From positions 59,883,523 to 59,947,522 of the forward strand of contig CM043970.1 in the NCBI GenBank assembly GCA_014529385.2: a DNA stretch of 64,000 nucleotides, in the 5' to 3' direction. Numbering within the stretch: position 1 is the first letter of the stretch; each line of letters opens with the position of its first letter. The position numbers and the translations under genes were made by a program. Below the pieces are notes generated by a model, which saw only the letters and a list, made by a program, of their open reading frames with translations, did no database searches and was not told the origin of the DNA. Positions 20,854 through 31,943 of this stretch are shown here, one piece after another. This stretch comes from Adiantum capillus-veneris. Lineage: Eukaryota > Streptophyta > Polypodiopsida > Polypodiales > Pteridaceae.

Positions 20854-21990
20854 GTGCTTGCTCTGCTCCCATTGCTCGTGCTCCCTCCATTGCATGCTGT
20901 AACCGTCGCGCGCTACCCCCCATTGAACCCGCCACGCTTTGCCATAGCCCTGGTGGAGCTCTGCCCCCATTGCCCCCGACACGGAAGCATAAAGGCTACA
21001 ACAACGCCCTCTGCAAAGATCACTCCCAAGAAGAACACTCCCTCCAGGAAGCGTAAAAACCCGACTCAGAGCATGGAGGTGGTACAACAGGCGGCCCCTG
21101 CAACAAACACCACAGCACAACAGACCCTCGCAACACATGTGACACAACAGACACCTTCAACAACCACGACACAATAGTCCCCTGCAACCAACACGATGCT
21201 GCAGACCCCATAAACAAAAACATGACCGTCAAAACTTCCCTCTCCAAATGGATGTTGTCATTTGAAAAATATGCTCAAAAAGGTGAGTTCTACATCGGTT
21301 TTGGTCGTGTCTATGCACCTCATGGTAATGCATGGACAAAATCCTATTTTTCAGCATTGGTTGCAAATCATTTTTCTCCATGACTTTGCTTGCAGCATCG
21401 ATGGAGTATCCGGTACTTTCCAGGTTTTGCTATTTTTGTGTTGCAGTTGCATGAGGAATATGGACTGAGCATGGAGGGCAAGCTGCCCAAGAATTTAACA
21501 GACAAGGACTTGCCACCTGAATAGTGGTCAATAGTGTTCAAGATGCTAGAGAAGAAGAAGACTAAGATCTTCCTCCACCAGGTGCATGACCACCTTTATG
21601 ATGCATGCAGACTTCCGTATCAGAAGGTCTGCAAGGCTGCCCTTCCACATCGTCCATGCACGATGTGGACGAGGTATTTGACCTTGACACCATGTTGCTA
21701 AAGTACAAGAACTTTGAAGGTGGGAAAACTGTTGAGGGTGGTGATCGAGACATTCTGAAGGAGATAACTCCGTCCGCAAGCAGCCAAGGTAATGTCATTT
21801 TTGTATATATGTCTCCTCCCATGTCTGAATCATGGTCACCGTGTAGCTTCCTTGCTATGAACCAATGTCTCGCTTCCCAGTCCATAGAGATTTGGTAGTA
21901 ATTGTAGACTTCAACAATGTGCTTGCTTTGTGTGCATGATAAGCGCAAAGGATTGGAACCCCTATAATTAAACACGATGTACTTTGACAA
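20854..21990 (+). pseudogene. Uncharacterised protein-coding relic
   Basis: Open stretches in changing frames look protein-like but match nothing I recognise. First comes a Thr/Gln/Lys-rich segment to 21177 (KITPKKNTPSRKRKNPTQS, then QQ/TT-rich). Next is a block at about 21250-21380 containing SFEKYAQKGEFYIGFGRVY. Then follow LHEEYGLSMEGKLPKNLTDK and KIFLHQVHDHLYDACRLPYQ at about 21440-21640, and finally an acidic block (DEVFDLDTMLLKYKNFEGG). The last block ends AAG|GTAATG near 21790, a possible splice donor. It may be a second gene of the local DNA transposon or a captured fragment. Confidence 0.35.
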
Positions 21991-22008
21991 AGTAAAGGGG
22001 GTGATAAC

Positions 22009-23129
22009 CTCGGGGGATTCACTCTATATACAAAATGGGACGCCACCTGCGAGCGGACAACTTTGATAAAACCCCTATATACGAGTCATATTAGGGAATA
22101 TGACCCCCCTTTCTACGCTTATACAACAATCAATGCAAAAAACTATCATACCCCTATCTTACATATAAAATTTAAGTCTCACATTATCTAAGGCCTCTGT
22201 CAGACATATCCGAATGGCCATGTACCGCAGTGAACTGGACCAATCCTGCATTCCGCCTTCCCGAATGTCTATCACATGGAGCGATGGACAAGCTTCCCTT
22301 TTAGTGAGCTGGAGGCCATATCATGGGCGTGCTACCAAGATTTGTGTTCGAGGGGTCTATGCTGCCCAGCCCTTCCCATCCTACACAACAACCAATCATA
22401 GTGGAGATGCGCACAGAACTTGTCAGGTTTTGTTGAAAAGGCGACCGCTTCATGTGACTGCTCTGATGGACATGGTGTTTTCTCATGAAAAAAGAACCCA
22501 ATCATTGCTAGCCACCGAGGCTGCGTCTGCTACCCTCATGTGACATGGTAGCTAAGTAAAACTATTCAAAGAGCATGTAGCATAGTGATTGGTAACATAC
22601 TAAGAAACCACTTTTGTTGATAACTAGATGTACCTTTAAGTGTCTTAGTTTGACTCTCAAACTATGTGCCCATTCAACCTACACTCTAGCTACTCGTCCA
22701 ATTCTGATCCATCTAAGTTACTCAAAAAACATGGTTATAAAGTTGTGTTAGGTTCTCCGTGTAAATTTGCATCTATATAAACTCTTTATAGCTTTCATCC
22801 CTCAACAAATGAACTATAATCACAAAACAAGCAATTGATATAAAGCAGTGTTAGTTCTTGTATGTATCTTTGTAGCTATTGACTCACAAGGTTGAGGACA
22901 GACTCTTTTGGGAAGCCATGATTTTGAAACACAAATACTTTCTCTCATTTTTCCCTTTTCTCACTTCCCCCCCCCATCCCATAAATATGATATCCCCTCC
23001 CTTATTTTTAAGCTTGGAAGATAAATTATTAGGGGCCTACCCCTAACTTATACGCTTATGTAACTTGTAAAAAAAACCCCTCCCTTGCACTTACGTGGTG
23101 CGGTAAGTTTTACATGGTGAATCCCCCAG
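22009..23129. mobile_element. Mutator-like non-autonomous DNA element
   Basis: The ends are inverted: CTCGGGGGATTCAC at the left and the complement of CTGGGGGATTCAC at the right, a terminal repeat of about 13 bases with one indel. GGTGATAAC occurs immediately outside both ends (22000-22008 and 23130-23138), a 9-bp target duplication that can be read as 10 with the adjacent G. A 9-10 bp duplication is typical of Mutator-like elements. The 1.1-kb interior has only a 109-codon ORF (22214-22543) without a known domain, so it would depend on a transposase elsewhere. Confidence 0.65.
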
Positions 23130-23216
23130 GGTGATAACGTCACCTACTATGTATAGAACAATGCATAATTATTTTTCCTTGGACTCAGTCAGATAGAAGA
23201 GACTTTTCTATGGTCG

Positions 23217-23756
23217 TTGCACGCTTGCCACAATCTTGAGAAGGGTATAGACAAGAGCCTATCTCAGGCCAAGCGTTGTCTGAGTGGGTGGCTGGCACAG
23301 AACTGCTGCCATGTTAGCAGTTGGGAATACGGAAACCCCCCAAAGCAAATGTTTTTCAAAAAACTAGAAACCTTTTGGTACCTCTTTCCTAAGTTCAATA
23401 GGTCTAACACTTTACCGCTGGATGATTCCCTTTATAAGATGTACTTCAATGATCCCAGTAACTTTGTCATTCTGCCTGGGATAGAAAAGCAGAACGAAAG
23501 GCAGTGGAAAAATTTCCTCAAAGAAGATGTTGCCTTATTTATAATACAGTGGGCTGAGACTCCTGATAGAGCCAAGACTGTTAGGGAATGTCCATTTGAT
23601 GCCAGGAAGGATGAACTTGTAGTGTGCACAATTGGACTGGAATCTGGCACACGGAAACGTACGAGCACATCAAAAAATTCTTTCACCGAAAATGCCACCT
23701 CCAGCAACCAATTATATGCGGCCACACCGGCAAGAATGGCCAGAGTAGTCTACTAA
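23217..23756 (+). CDS. Hypothetical ORF, 179 codons
   Basis: An intact ORF whose first codon in frame is TTG, not ATG, so the true 5' end is unknown. It may be an exon. The composition is protein-like: PPKQMFFKKLETFWYLFPKF, NTLPLDDSLYKMYFNDPSN and RQWKNFLKEDVALFIIQWAE. I do not recognise the family. It lies just right of the Mutator-like element and left of the second repeat array, converging on the minus-strand transposase relic. A transposon accessory gene or a captured host exon are both possible. Confidence 0.35.
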   Translation: MHACHNLEKGIDKSLSQAKRCLSGWLAQNCCHVSSWEYGNPPKQMFFKKLETFWYLFPKFNRSNTLPLDDSLYKMYFNDPSNFVILPGIEKQNERQWKNFLKEDVALFIIQWAETPDRAKTVRECPFDARKDELVVCTIGLESGTRKRTSTSKNSFTENATSSNQLYAATPARMARVVY

Positions 23757-23879
23757 ATAACTGACTTTACTCCTTTAAAAAGCTATCCCCCTGTAAAGCA
23801 AACTATTCTTGTATCTAAACCTGAATATATTATGAAGAAATTTTCAAGTTAGCTGTTACTTCTGCTATCAATTGGATTG

Positions 23880-24700
23880 GGTGTTAAGTGTTGGTTAAGT
23901 GGTCATGTGGTTCAAAGTGGGTGGTGGTCAAGTGGTCAATAGTGCTTTTCAAGTAGTATAAAGTGATTCAAGGTGCTGGTCAGGTGGTCCTAAGTGGTCC
24001 ACATAGCTGGTCAAGTGGTTCACAGTGCTTGTCAAGTAGTATAAAGTGCTGGTTAGGTGGTCCAAATTGGTCCAAAGAGTTGGTCACGTGGTTCAAGTGT
24101 TTGTTAAGTGGTGGTCAAGTAGTACAAAGTGTTGTCCAAGTGATTCAAGGGGTTGGTCAAGTGGTTCAAAGTGCTGGTCACGTGGTTCAGAGTGCTTGTC
24201 AAGTGGTATAAAGTGCTAGCCAAGTGGTTCAAGGGGGTGATCAAGTGGTTCAAGGGGCTTTTCAAGTGGTATAAAATGCTTAAAAGTGCTGGTTAAGAGG
24301 TCCTCAGTGGTACAAAGAGCTGGTTAAGTTTTTTAGGGGGCTGATAAATGGTGGTTTAAGTGGAACAAAGTGTTGTCAAAGTGGTTCAGGGGGTTGGTCA
24401 AGTGGTTCAAAGTGTTGGTCAAGTGGTTCAGAGTGCTTGTCAAGTGATATAAAGTGTTTCCAAGTGGTTTAGGGTGTGGTCAAGTGGTTCATAGTGCTTG
24501 TCAAGTAGTATAAAGTGCTTAAAAGTGCTAGTCAAGTGGTCCTAAGTGGTCCAAAGAGCTGGTCAAGTGGTACAGGGGCTTGGTAAAGTGCTCAAAAGTG
24601 CTTTTAAGTGTTTTTGGGGGCTGGTAAAGTGGTTTAGTGGGGCCGATAAGGTGTTGGCCAACTGGCCAAGTGCTCAAAAGTGCTTTCAAGTGTTTCAAAA
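23880..24700. repeat. Second short-repeat array (GTCAAGTGGTTCAAAGTGCT type)
   Basis: About 800 bases of irregular repeats around 'CTGGTCAAGTGGTTC' and 'AAAGTGCTTGTC', with spacing of roughly 12-25 bases. The AAAGTGCT core is shared with the array at 16.4-17.3 kb, but the GTCAAGTGG half is specific to this one. It lies between the ORF ending at 23756 and the 3' end of the minus-strand transposase relic. Confidence 0.85.
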
Positions 24701-24997
24701 GACGTCTTTTATCACTCTACTGTGAAAAGTGCTTGCTCATCAGGGGTGACTAGTCCCCCCTCCCCCAACTTGATGTGATCCTTCCTGACTCTCTTCAATA
24801 TAGTTCAGTGTCTCCCTTTTATTTTTTTTAAAAAAAGTGCTAGCTACTGTTAAAAGTGCTGGCCAAAGTCAAATTTACAGAGATAAATTTTACAAGTTCT
24901 CCTATGGGGGCATGCTGTTATAGATTTTCTTGAATATGTCATTTGACATATCATATACATTATGCTCACCTTCCCTCAGGGACATGGAAAACCTAAT

Positions 24998-26450
24998 GCA
25001 TCACACCAAATGGGAGTAGATTAGAGCAGTGGGCTTGTTGTCCAAAAGGACATAAGTATCATCTTGACAATTTACCTTGTCATATAATAGGCCCTCAACC
25101 ACATACAATTTTTTCTTAATGATGTTGTGCCATTGATCATTTTCCTTTGTTTTGGTCAAGCGCTTTGTGTTGGTGCATTTCAAGATGTAGAAGTTTGCAC
25201 CTGCCTCCTTTGCAGTCACTACAAAGTTTTTGGCCAACCATCAAGGCATCACTCAGGTCATCGTGGTGGCAAACATACATGGGGGCGTATTCATCCTCAT
25301 CCTCGCTCGACGCTTCTCCATTGCTTTCATCGGTAATTGTGCGTTGTATTTGCAAGTATACCCACCCCTGCACATGATCTTTGTTGGCACATCTCCTCCA
25401 TTGACCTTTGATGCACGCACCACAAAAGCAAGAGAGCAGTCTGTGCCTTAGTCCGTGCATATGCGTCTGACTGTAGCCATTGGAACAGTGCCATGATCTC
25501 AACTTTCTTGCCTATCTGTGGGCATTGATTTCTGAGAGTTGCGTTGAGGAACGTAACAACGCTTGAAGCGTTATGTAGCTCCCACCCATCAAATGTCAAC
25601 TACTCCTGTGTGAGGCTCTTTTGACCATTGCGCCAGCCCCGTCGTGTTCACCCTTTCCATGGCCTAAAGCAAAGAAATTGTGCGTCATTTTGACACCTGT
25701 CATATTGAAGAATCGTGAAACAAAATAGAATGGCCACCTTGCTTTGAATTGTGACGTAGCACCACCACATTCAATGTCGCTTGACACTTTAGCTGTGTCT
25801 TTTTAGCCATTCATTGTGCAAAAGAAAACAATGCTGCACAAACAAAGTGTCATGTGTCTTGTTGTCGGAGATGTAGAAGTGAGTCGTCTTTTGTATATCA
25901 CCAAGTGCATCACGTAAGTATGAAATGTGAACAAAGATTGTGACCTAAGATGAATATTAATGCATTGAGTGGATATCGTTCTGCACCATGAAGGAGTAAT
26001 TCTCTGCAAACTCCACTATAGACACCACTACATTGTCAGGAAAATTGGCCACACACTCCTTGAACTCTTGAGCTTGCCACTTGTACAAGTAGTTGTGTTT
26101 GATGAACTTCCCTAACTTCCCTCGGAGCACAAAAATGAAACTCATCGGACTAAGCTACTGAATCAAAGGTCTTTTTGACATTTATCTAGACCTTCTTCAT
26201 CCTTTTCTTGTGTAGGAACCTTGTCAAAAAGCTTGACAGTCATTCTAGAGATACCACCACTCTCTTCGACGGGACACAACAAGAGACTTTCAATCCTGCA
26301 ATCAGTGTATGTTCCCAAAAAACATTTGCTGCAGTGAAAAGCACTATCAGTTGGCTTTGGAACAATACGGACTCCCATAGTTCTATCAAGGATGAAAAAG
26401 TGGTTTTTGATGCTGTGCATTGTGCTGTTCCACCACTTGGACTGCACTCA
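24998..26450 (-). pseudogene. Transposase C-terminal half, HGKGEHDGAGA type (copy 2)
   Basis: Read on the minus strand, the blocks are collinear across several frames. First a Cys-rich stretch: RIVPKPTDSAFHCSKCFLGT then CRIESLLLCPVEE. Then NFPDNVVVSIVEFAENYSFM with VQNDIHSMH. Then the core CGGATSQFKARWPFYFVSRF with NFFALGHGKGEHDGAGAMV. Then a C-terminal part, AKNFVVTAKEAGANFYILKC to TYVLLDNKPTALIYSHLV. The 'FSD..SGQFK...HGKGE.DG.GA.VK' signature is one I associate with RNase-H-fold transposase-like proteins found from animals to mosses. At least three frameshifts and several stops disable it. The N-terminal half found at 15.7-17.8 kb is not visible here. Confidence 0.6.
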
Positions 26451-26639
26451 CGAAAGCACTAGGCTTACGCAAGATCTTTACATGGGGCTGCAAAACCACG
26501 ATAAGATTGCTAGTCAGGGGCTATTAAAGAAACATATTGTGCTTGGCAATGGTATATGTATGTCAACCGTGGTGCTCTTATAAAAGCACATAAAGTTTCT
26601 CATGGATATTGATTTCTAACCTTCTAAAAGTATTTTCCA

Positions 26640-27632
26640 ACTTAAATTAGCCACTTAAGTCTAGGGAAAATTAAAAGAGAATAAGTGAAATTGATTAAGT
26701 GTTAATGGTCAGCCTGGTCAAGGCTTGGGACCAAAAGGGGAAAGTCCATAAAAGAGCAAGGGTAATTGATAACTAGTCGTCTCAGTCATAGGTACAGGTG
26801 AAGGAATAATAATTTTTCCCAAAGGTACATGACAAAGGAGATGGACGAGAGAAATTATAGGAGTCTAAAGATAAAGAGTGTCTGTTCTAACTCAAGTCAT
26901 TAGAATAACTCTTTAGATTTTAAGTATGAAGTCTAGGAAGCCTTAGGGTGAAATTCTAACTTGCCACATGTCTCAATTTAGCAGGTCTAAATTTAGCAGA
27001 TTTGGAGAGTGGCTTGGTGGCACCTCCAAAGCACCGTGCTAAGGTTTTGCACAGGAGGTGAAAGTTTTAAAGCCCAAAGAGTGAGTTTTATTTTTACCAA
27101 AGTTGATCATAATTTAGTAGGTCCTAAATTAGCAGGAAGGTTGTAACCCCGAGTCAGCTCCATAAGCCTCCAAGTTTAGTGCAAAGGTCTTGCACCCAAG
27201 CTAATTAATAAAAAGTTAAGCTTATGGGTTTTATTAAATGAAATGGAGAAGGCAAAGAATAAGTTAGATCCGCCCTTCCTCATTTAGTAATTTGACTCTA
27301 GTCTTTGTTTACTAAGCTTGACTAGGTCACATGTCCAAGGTAGCGCATGCTTGCTTTGTGTGAATTTAAAGAAGTGCGTGTTATTGTGTGGTGTGTCTCC
27401 ACTTACCAATATGAGTCCCAAGAAGAGGGGGGAGTGGAGCTCTAGCATGAAAGGTAAGAGGGATAAGTGTTGCATTAGGAGGTGTTTCCGCCTCATTGTT
27501 CAAGTGTAAATCATTCTAATTCAAGTCTAGTTGCACACTTGCATAGCTATATAAAAGAGAGGATTGTTGCAATTTTGAGGCTCTTGCTCCTCTCACACTC
27601 TCTCTCAAGTGCTCAAGATTGGCAAAGAAATA

Positions 27633-27673
<41 letters not shown>

Positions 27674-28251
27674 GGAGCTCTAGAGACGGACTCTATGCTC
27701 AAGCTCTTGGCTATGGGTGCAAATCCAAGACAATGAAAGTTTCTTCTTTTCCACCTCTACTATTCTATTACTAAGTTATGCAAAGAGCTTTCCCATGAGA
27801 AAGTGTACATGGAATATCAATTCTCTTGCTTGAAAAATACTTCTCTCCACCTTCATCTTCCTCTTTCTTCGCATCTGATTTCTCCTCGTTGAGGTGTTTA
27901 GGATTTGGGAAGGAGGGTTATACCATAAAATCTCAAAGAACACCATATTATTGATTGAAGAAATGCTCCACAAGAGCAGAAACATGGTTGTAACAAAGCT
28001 CTCTTTTGAGAGGATTATAATACAAGTCCTTTTGGAGGGTTGACCGGCTCCAAGAAAATCTCGAGTTGTCAATCTTAATTGGTTATTCTCTTTGCATTAT
28101 GTGCATAGTTAAAGTGTTTTCAATGTGTACCTGTGTAAAGAAATCAGCACCTATGTTCTCCTTGCTCTCTCTCTCTCTTTCTCGCGGAAAACTCTCTCCT
28201 TTCATAGTTAAATTTTGCTAAATCTAAAAGTAAGTGTTAGATTCTATGACA
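26640..28251 (+). repeat. 5' LTR of a truncated gypsy (left edge unresolved)
   Basis: Ends ...TATGACA, one base before a PBS. It shares phrases with the LTR at 49.7-51.3 kb, for example CTCTTGGCTATGG followed by GCAAATCCAA. It holds a TATA box (TATATAAAAG near 27548), a CT tract at about 27636-27666, and typical LTR spacer. The left edge is set only by length comparison with its 1.5-1.6 kb relatives and is uncertain by hundreds of bases. Confidence 0.5.
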
Positions 28252-28252
28252 T

Positions 28253-28264
28253 TGGTATCAGAGC
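28253..28264 (+). other. Primer-binding site, initiator tRNA-Met
   Basis: A perfect TGGTATCAGAGC, followed by leader sequence similar to that of the elements at 51.3 kb and, on the other strand, 46.7 kb (GGTTTCTCTT, then AGTGGGACT.GGAT.TATT). Confidence 0.9.
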
Positions 28265-28650
28265 TGAGGTTTCTCTTCTCTTGCCGGTCCTTGAGTAATC
28301 TATAAAAGGATGGAGTTGTTCATTGCAATAGGATAAGTGGGACTGGGATTTATTATTTTTGTTGGTATGCTCGGTTACAGGGTACGGGGGAGGCCATTGG
28401 GAACATGGTCTTAATAATGGAGTCTTTAGGGACTTGCCTACAGCTTATTAACTATTATTAAACTATTAGAAATCTTGATAGGAACTAGTGCAAGCCTCAC
28501 ACTATTAAACCCACTCCACTGCTCTTTGCAATCAACAATATTCTAAACCACGGGTGTATTTACATGAGTGCTAATTTTCAAGGAATAAGAGGAGTGATAG
28601 ACAAAGTTTTGGAAGTGCCAAGGAAAGAGTAGCATACATGTATACAAAAA
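28265..28650 (+). mobile_element. Leader of truncated gypsy
   Basis: Non-coding leader that tracks the leader of the element at 51.3-51.7 kb (GGTCTTAATAATGGAGTCTT and further phrases), then stops matching near 28650, just before gag would begin. Only LTR and leader remain. Confidence 0.6.
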
Positions 28651-31600
28651 TTCAATCATGTGAGATCCCCAACCCACCAAGACCAAGATTGGGATCGGGT
28701 CCTTGACAAGTCTCTTGGCCTATTGAAAGATAGAGTCTCTAAACAGGAAAAATCTAGGGAATAGACCTTTACCATTGACAATGGATTGGGTCTATAGCCC
28801 TAGAAAAAAAGACCTAATCTTGTCTGACAGCGGAAACGAAACAATATTTAAAGATCTAAGACTCTTTCAGCCCTATAACTTCCACAATTTGGGCTAAGGT
28901 ATTCTTAACCAACGCTTTTTCCCCCCTAACAGATGTGAGGGCACAGCCATTGGTGAATTCCTCTTCCACTTGGAGAAGTTTACTAAATACCTTTAGTGCG
29001 CAAGAATGGATAGTTACCTGACTAATCAGGTCTACCCGTCCATGATTGACAACCTTAGTCAATCCCCACTTACCACCCTGCATTCACACATGATCCTTTT
29101 GTTTCCTAATTACTTACACATGTGTTTTAACACTTAAAATAATGGATTACTTTTTAACTTCTCATCACAGTTATTCATTAAGACAAGTCCTTGAAATCAG
29201 CATTGAAAACAATCTTTTAGAAAACAAACATCTTTAGACTTAAAACAAGGTACGGTCACTTATAATATATCTTGAGAAATCCTGACACGTACTCTACTTG
29301 TTTCAAGCACACCTATACATGGGTGAACAAATAACACCCTTCCTTATTTATAAACAGGGTGGAAACCCATCGCCCAAAAGTTCGGGGTGCCCATACGCCA
29401 GTACCAGTTGCCCATACAACCGGACGGTTTTCCTAGGATAAAAATGGTATCCTAATTAGTATCCACAAACATACACATGTAGGAGGTACAGACTCCACGT
29501 ACATGGGGGAAACCGACTCATCCATGGCTGACCAGCCACATTACTCATCACCTGAAGTGAAAATATTCCAAGAAATCACAGGTGTCTTGAGACAAGCTGT
29601 CTTAAGGATGACCAATCATTTCTTTCCTAAATCAACCAGCCTTACCCCAAACATTTTCTTCTTAATTTACAAACAAATGCTCATAGATTTCGTGGAAGAG
29701 ATCTTCCGTTTTAGCTAGTTTTTCTTTTTCTAATTCCTTATTCCCTCTTTACGTATGCAATGTTAATAGTTAAAAAAATTTAATTAACTAAACTTAATTA
29801 TAACAAAGACCCAACTGGGATTGATTTGGCATTTTTTGTGGTACCGGGGCCTGTACACTCTCATCAGTAGGCCTACTACTAGGCCCGGCTTCATCGTCGT
29901 GCGACGCTCTAGTTCTTTTTGGAGCTCCCCCCTCATCATCAGATGTAGGATTTTCTGGGATTCTTTTAGGTGCCATAACTTCTTATCGTTATAGAAAAGG
30001 AGTCTAATCATTAGGTAAATTATCCGAAAGCTAGACTTAACCTTCGTATTCAATTTTTACATAATCAAGGTTAAATTTATAGTCTTAATTGGAAAATTCT
30101 TGACCTAATAATTTCTTATTTTCCTATATAGGTATGATTACTTTTTCCAAAGCTTCCTTAAGGGTTTTCTAAGCTCTCTTAATTTTCTTATAATTTTTTG
30201 TATCTTTTCATAATTTCCCCATCGAATTTTAAGCTTAAAATCTACTTATTTTGAGCTTAATATTTATTCTATTTATTTTCTCTTAAAGATTTAATTTCTT
30301 CAACTTTATATCACTTGTTTACACTTACTGTAATTCTTCTAGAAAATTTTGACCACAAAGTCTATTTATTTGAATTAATCTTTAGCTAAAAATAGAGCTT
30401 TTAGTCAATTATAATTTCTTAACTGACTAATTAACTATGGCAAATATCGCAAGTAGATAATGATATTTTTGATCTCTGGTAATTATCTTTCAATTTTTCA
30501 AATTAATTATCTAATTTTTCTTTTTCTTTTTCAGCTAGAATTAGTTTAATTTGACTTAGATAAATAGCTATATTGGTTTTCTAATCTAAGATAATTATCA
30601 CGCCTTTTTTATTATGTGAAATAACTTTGATAAATAGCACTTAATTATGTAACACAATTTACTAATTTCCCACTTTAATTTTCCGCTAAAATTAGTTTAA
30701 TTTGACTTAGATAAATAACTATATCAGTTTTCTAACCTTAAGATAATTATCAAAGCTTCTTTGTCATGTAAACTAACTTTGATAAATAGCACCTAGTTAT
30801 CTAACATGATTTACTAATTTCCCCCTTTAATTTTCAACTTGAAATAGCTAATTTTAGCTTAATTAGATACTTAGATTAGTTATCTATTAATGAGTGATTT
30901 ACCCGTGTTCCCAATAGTATTTCCTAATTGTGATAACTAACTTATAAATATTTGAGATAAATTAAGTAAGTTTCCCATCAGTTTTTTAATTAAAAACAAT
31001 TAATTTCTACCTAATTAATTACAAAAACTAATCAAATAATTTTCCTAGATTCTTAACAATCTAATACAGCTCTGATCATTATCTTTTACTAATCTAAGTT
31101 TAATTACTATAATTACCCTTAATTTAAGACCAAAAAGATTAATTTCAGCTTTAATATAGCTTAATAATTAATTACATTAATATCCCTAATCTTAATCTAA
31201 GTAATGAGCAAAATATTAAGAATTAAGAGAGTTATTTAGATTGTAGATAAGTTTAATCTTCTTAATGAATTTAATTAATTAAGAAAATAGAGAAAATTAA
31301 TATAATTTTACTAATTAAAAAGGGATTAGGCTAATTATCGTGGATAATCAGCTAGATGTTTTGCTCTCTAGTAATTTTTGAGCAGAGTTCTCTCTATGTG
31401 AGAGAGAAATGGCTAGGACTCCGAGTCTGAGCCACAATGAGAGGCCTAGGGCCCTGTTTATACTTTTTTTGGGCCTTCTGGACATTCGCTGGTTGGAACA
31501 AGCGGTTGCTTGCAGCTCAAGCAGCCCCCCAAGCTCAAGAAGGCACCATCTGCTACTATTCGTGTCCCTGGCAGGTCCTACAACCTCCTCCCAGAGTCTG

Positions 31601-31940
31601 CCTGATTTAAAAAATCAACCCTAATAAATTTTTTGTTATTTTTTGCTTATTTTATAAATATATGGGGAAATATCTGGGAGGTTTTAGTAAAAGTCTATGC
31701 TTAAATGATTACTGCAACTATCAAGTCTATGCTTAAATGATTAGTGCAACCAATTTTTCTTAACAATTTAATTTACATCGAACCTTTCTGTGGAACTAGT
31801 GGGGTTAGCTTTTGTCTGATTTTAATTCTGAAAATTCCTAGCCTGGGGTTTGTTGTGCTTAAGACTCCAAAAATACCATTTTTTATTTCTTTTGAGATAG
31901 TTTTTTTACATGTTAGTAAGACCAATGCTTTCTCCTTAAG
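28651..31940. other. AT-rich spacer, no recognisable gene
   Basis: No coding signature. From about 30060 to 31350 the sequence is extremely AT-rich. A minus-strand ORF at 29794-29976 begins MAPKRIPENPTSDDEGGAPK, a charged N-terminus reminiscent of gag starts, but it is too short to assign. Short stretches near 29370-29470 and 31400-31620 are less AT-rich and may be LTR edges. Confidence 0.5.
30530..30840. repeat. Diverged tandem duplication, period about 151 bp
   Basis: ATTAGTTTAATTTGACTTAG occurs at 30540 and again at 30691. The following text matches imperfectly over the whole unit (TAAGATAATTATCA, CTTTGATAAATAGCAC, TTTACTAATTTCCC). Confidence 0.85.
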
Positions 31941-31943
31941 CTT

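Noticed and set aside
29794-29976. Minus-strand ORF MAPKRIPENPTSDDEG as a gag start
   Set aside because: Only 60 codons, no gag domain, PBS or LTR nearby.
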